DNA from: JANRJY01 sp033763735
Lineage (GTDB): Bacteria > Bacteroidota > Bacteroidia > Cytophagales > UBA9547
Length of the DNA: 22,778 bases
Assembly (NCBI GenBank): GCA_033763735.1
Contig: JANRJY010000054.1
Location: 1 to 22,778, forward strand
Reading direction: 5' to 3'
A program made the position numbers and the translations under genes. A model generated the notes under the pieces. It was not told where the DNA came from. It saw only the letters and a program-made list of their open reading frames with translations, and did no database searches. Below, piece after piece: positions 21,845-22,778 of this stretch (the first letter of the stretch is position 1; every line of letters begins with the position of its first letter).

Positions 21845-22778
21845 TTATTGTTTGATAGTTACAGGTTTTTGGAATAAGAAATCCGGAGTGATGTTTAGTT
21901 GTACATATCCCCATTGTTGGAAATCTCCTGTATTTCTTTTGCCCGCATAAGCGCCCATACCAGGGGTTCCGGATTTAGCAACTTCAGTTGATAAGTTGGA
22001 TAAATAAATGCTTGCTCCTGCTTCCAAATTCACAAACTTATTGGCTTGATAATTGACTACTAAATCTATTTCATTTCCGAGGTTGGAACTAATAGTTTCG
22101 CCCGCAACTACATTTGTAGTCCCTGCTTCCGTATATGGGCTCCTCCAAAGCTTATTGGCTGTTGTAAATTGATGAACATCAAGCGTGATTAATAAATCTT
22201 TGGCTTTATACTGTGCTCTAACATATATATTTTGCAAACCGCCAAGTGGCGCACCTGTACCTACATAATAGTAGTCCATGTATCCCCACCATCTGTGTGG
22301 TGTACCATACAATGGGTCGAAACGATTGTCTGTATAACTAAATGAACCATCTGCTTCCTTTTTTCCAAGATTGTTTTTTACAGCTTCCCCGTCATTACCT
22401 GAAAGTAAATCATAACCTGGTCCGATTCCCCATTTGCCTCTGGTATACATAGCATATCCAAATAAATGGTAAGCGCTTAAGTTTTGCCCATCTCTGTTTT
22501 TACCACCTTGATAATAACCACCACCATTGATTAATACTCTTCCTCCTTCTGAGGCATTTCCGATTTGTGTATTGAACTGACCCCCAATTGTATATCTGCT
22601 GTTAACGTCATTTGTTTGTCCATATCTTCGACCGGCAACAAAGGAAGCAGGCTTATTAGGGTCCGTAGAATTTCTATTTATAAAAACGGTGTCTGCGGTA
22701 TATTTCCCAAAATCATCTTTGAATGCTAGAATCGAAAATTTTGTTTGATTCCATTTCCTACTCCAATATAAATATTGA
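21845..22778 (-). CDS. Outer-membrane beta-barrel porin (alginate-export-like), 5' end outside window
   Basis: On the minus strand the frame is open from the window edge to TAA at 21845. About 311 codons are visible; the ATG at 22450 is internal. The sequence alternates polar and hydrophobic residues in short strands rich in Tyr, Trp and Gly, for example YLYWSRKWNQTKFSILAFKD, SRYTIGGQFNTQIG, NIYVRAQYKAKDLLITLDVH, NEIDLVVNYQANKFVNLEAG and FQQWGYVQLNITPDF, and ends like an outer-membrane barrel. The motif GKWGIGPGYDLLSGND is characteristic of the alginate_exp-type porins of Bacteroidota. The signal peptide and first strands lie beyond the window. Placement 32 bases before nrtA suggests that it admits nitrate/nitrite across the outer membrane; specificity is inferred from context. 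Confidence 0.82.
   Translation of the reverse strand, partial: QYLYWSRKWNQTKFSILAFKDDFGKYTADTVFINRNSTDPNKPASFVAGRRYGQTNDVNSRYTIGGQFNTQIGNASEGGRVLINGGGYYQGGKNRDGQNLSAYHLFGYAMYTRGKWGIGPGYDLLSGNDGEAVKNNLGKKEADGSFSYTDNRFDPLYGTPHRWWGYMDYYYVGTGAPLGGLQNIYVRAQYKAKDLLITLDVHQFTTANKLWRSPYTEAGTTNVVAGETISSNLGNEIDLVVNYQANKFVNLEAGASIYLSNLSTEVAKSGTPGMGAYAGKRNTGDFQQWGYVQLNITPDFLFQKPVTIKQ

Noticed and set aside
21813..21914. 34-residue N-terminal extension of the nitrate-binding protein
   Set aside because: It overlaps the porin C-terminus and precedes a perfect signal peptide starting at ATG 21812.
1..22778. CRISPR array, insertion sequence, transposase, integrase or rRNA
   Set aside because: No regularly spaced repeats, transposase or integrase motifs, or rRNA-like sequence were seen on either strand.

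Overview
The window looks like a chromosomal piece of a Bacteroidota genome. This rests on the low G+C appearance, the lack of Shine-Dalgarno sequences before most starts, TAnnTTTG-type promoter boxes, lipoproteins with Bacteroidota-style signal peptides, and protein variants typical of the phylum (GYSSCGKS P-loop in cytidylate kinase, fused assimilatory nitrate reductase, rhodanese-tailed MoeB). No genus can be named from the sequence alone.

Left part (1-3948): nucleotide-sugar and surface-glycan genes. Two neighbouring paralogous sugar-nucleotide epimerases (the first cut by the window edge) and a DPM1-like family 2 glycosyltransferase lie on the plus strand. A DegT/DnrJ/EryC1 sugar aminotransferase faces them, and just upstream of it is a 39-codon remnant of a WxcM/FdtA-type sugar ketoisomerase. 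A 309-base stretch (3949-4257) has no credible gene but holds a palindrome-rich, repeat-like element.

Middle part (4258-8600): housekeeping genes. On the minus strand, reading right to left, are 5-formyltetrahydrofolate cyclo-ligase, two tiny lipoprotein genes (50 and 48 residues), cytidylate kinase, IspH and a 104-residue unknown. Facing right are tRNA-Leu(GAG) and dxr, so two MEP isoprenoid genes lie close together.

Right part (8601-22778): one long co-directional minus-strand run for nitrate assimilation and molybdenum cofactor synthesis. In transcription order it holds an outer-membrane porin (cut by the window edge), a NrtA-like nitrate-binding protein, a NrtB-like permease and a NrtC/D-like ATPase. 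Next comes a single-chain NADH:nitrate reductase (NasA fused to a NirB-type FAD/NAD module and a [2Fe-2S] BFD domain), then a siroheme-reductase-like protein with a C-terminal rubredoxin but no visible siroheme/4Fe-4S cysteines, and a TauE/SafE (TSUP) permease. A RES/Xre (MbcT/MbcA-like) toxin-antitoxin pair follows, then moaA, moaD, moaE, mobA and a moeB-rhodanese fusion. Junctions are mostly overlaps or gaps under 20 bases. The likely flow is nitrate across the outer membrane, capture and ABC import, then reduction by a bis-MGD enzyme whose cofactor is made by the downstream genes.

The most interesting points are: the NirB reductase half fused onto NasA while the neighbouring NirB-like C-terminal half lacks catalytic cysteines and carries a rubredoxin; a NAD-targeting RES/Xre module placed inside the operon and overlapping the moaA start; two overlooked mini-lipoproteins before cmk; and the ketoisomerase remnant at the sugar aminotransferase gene.
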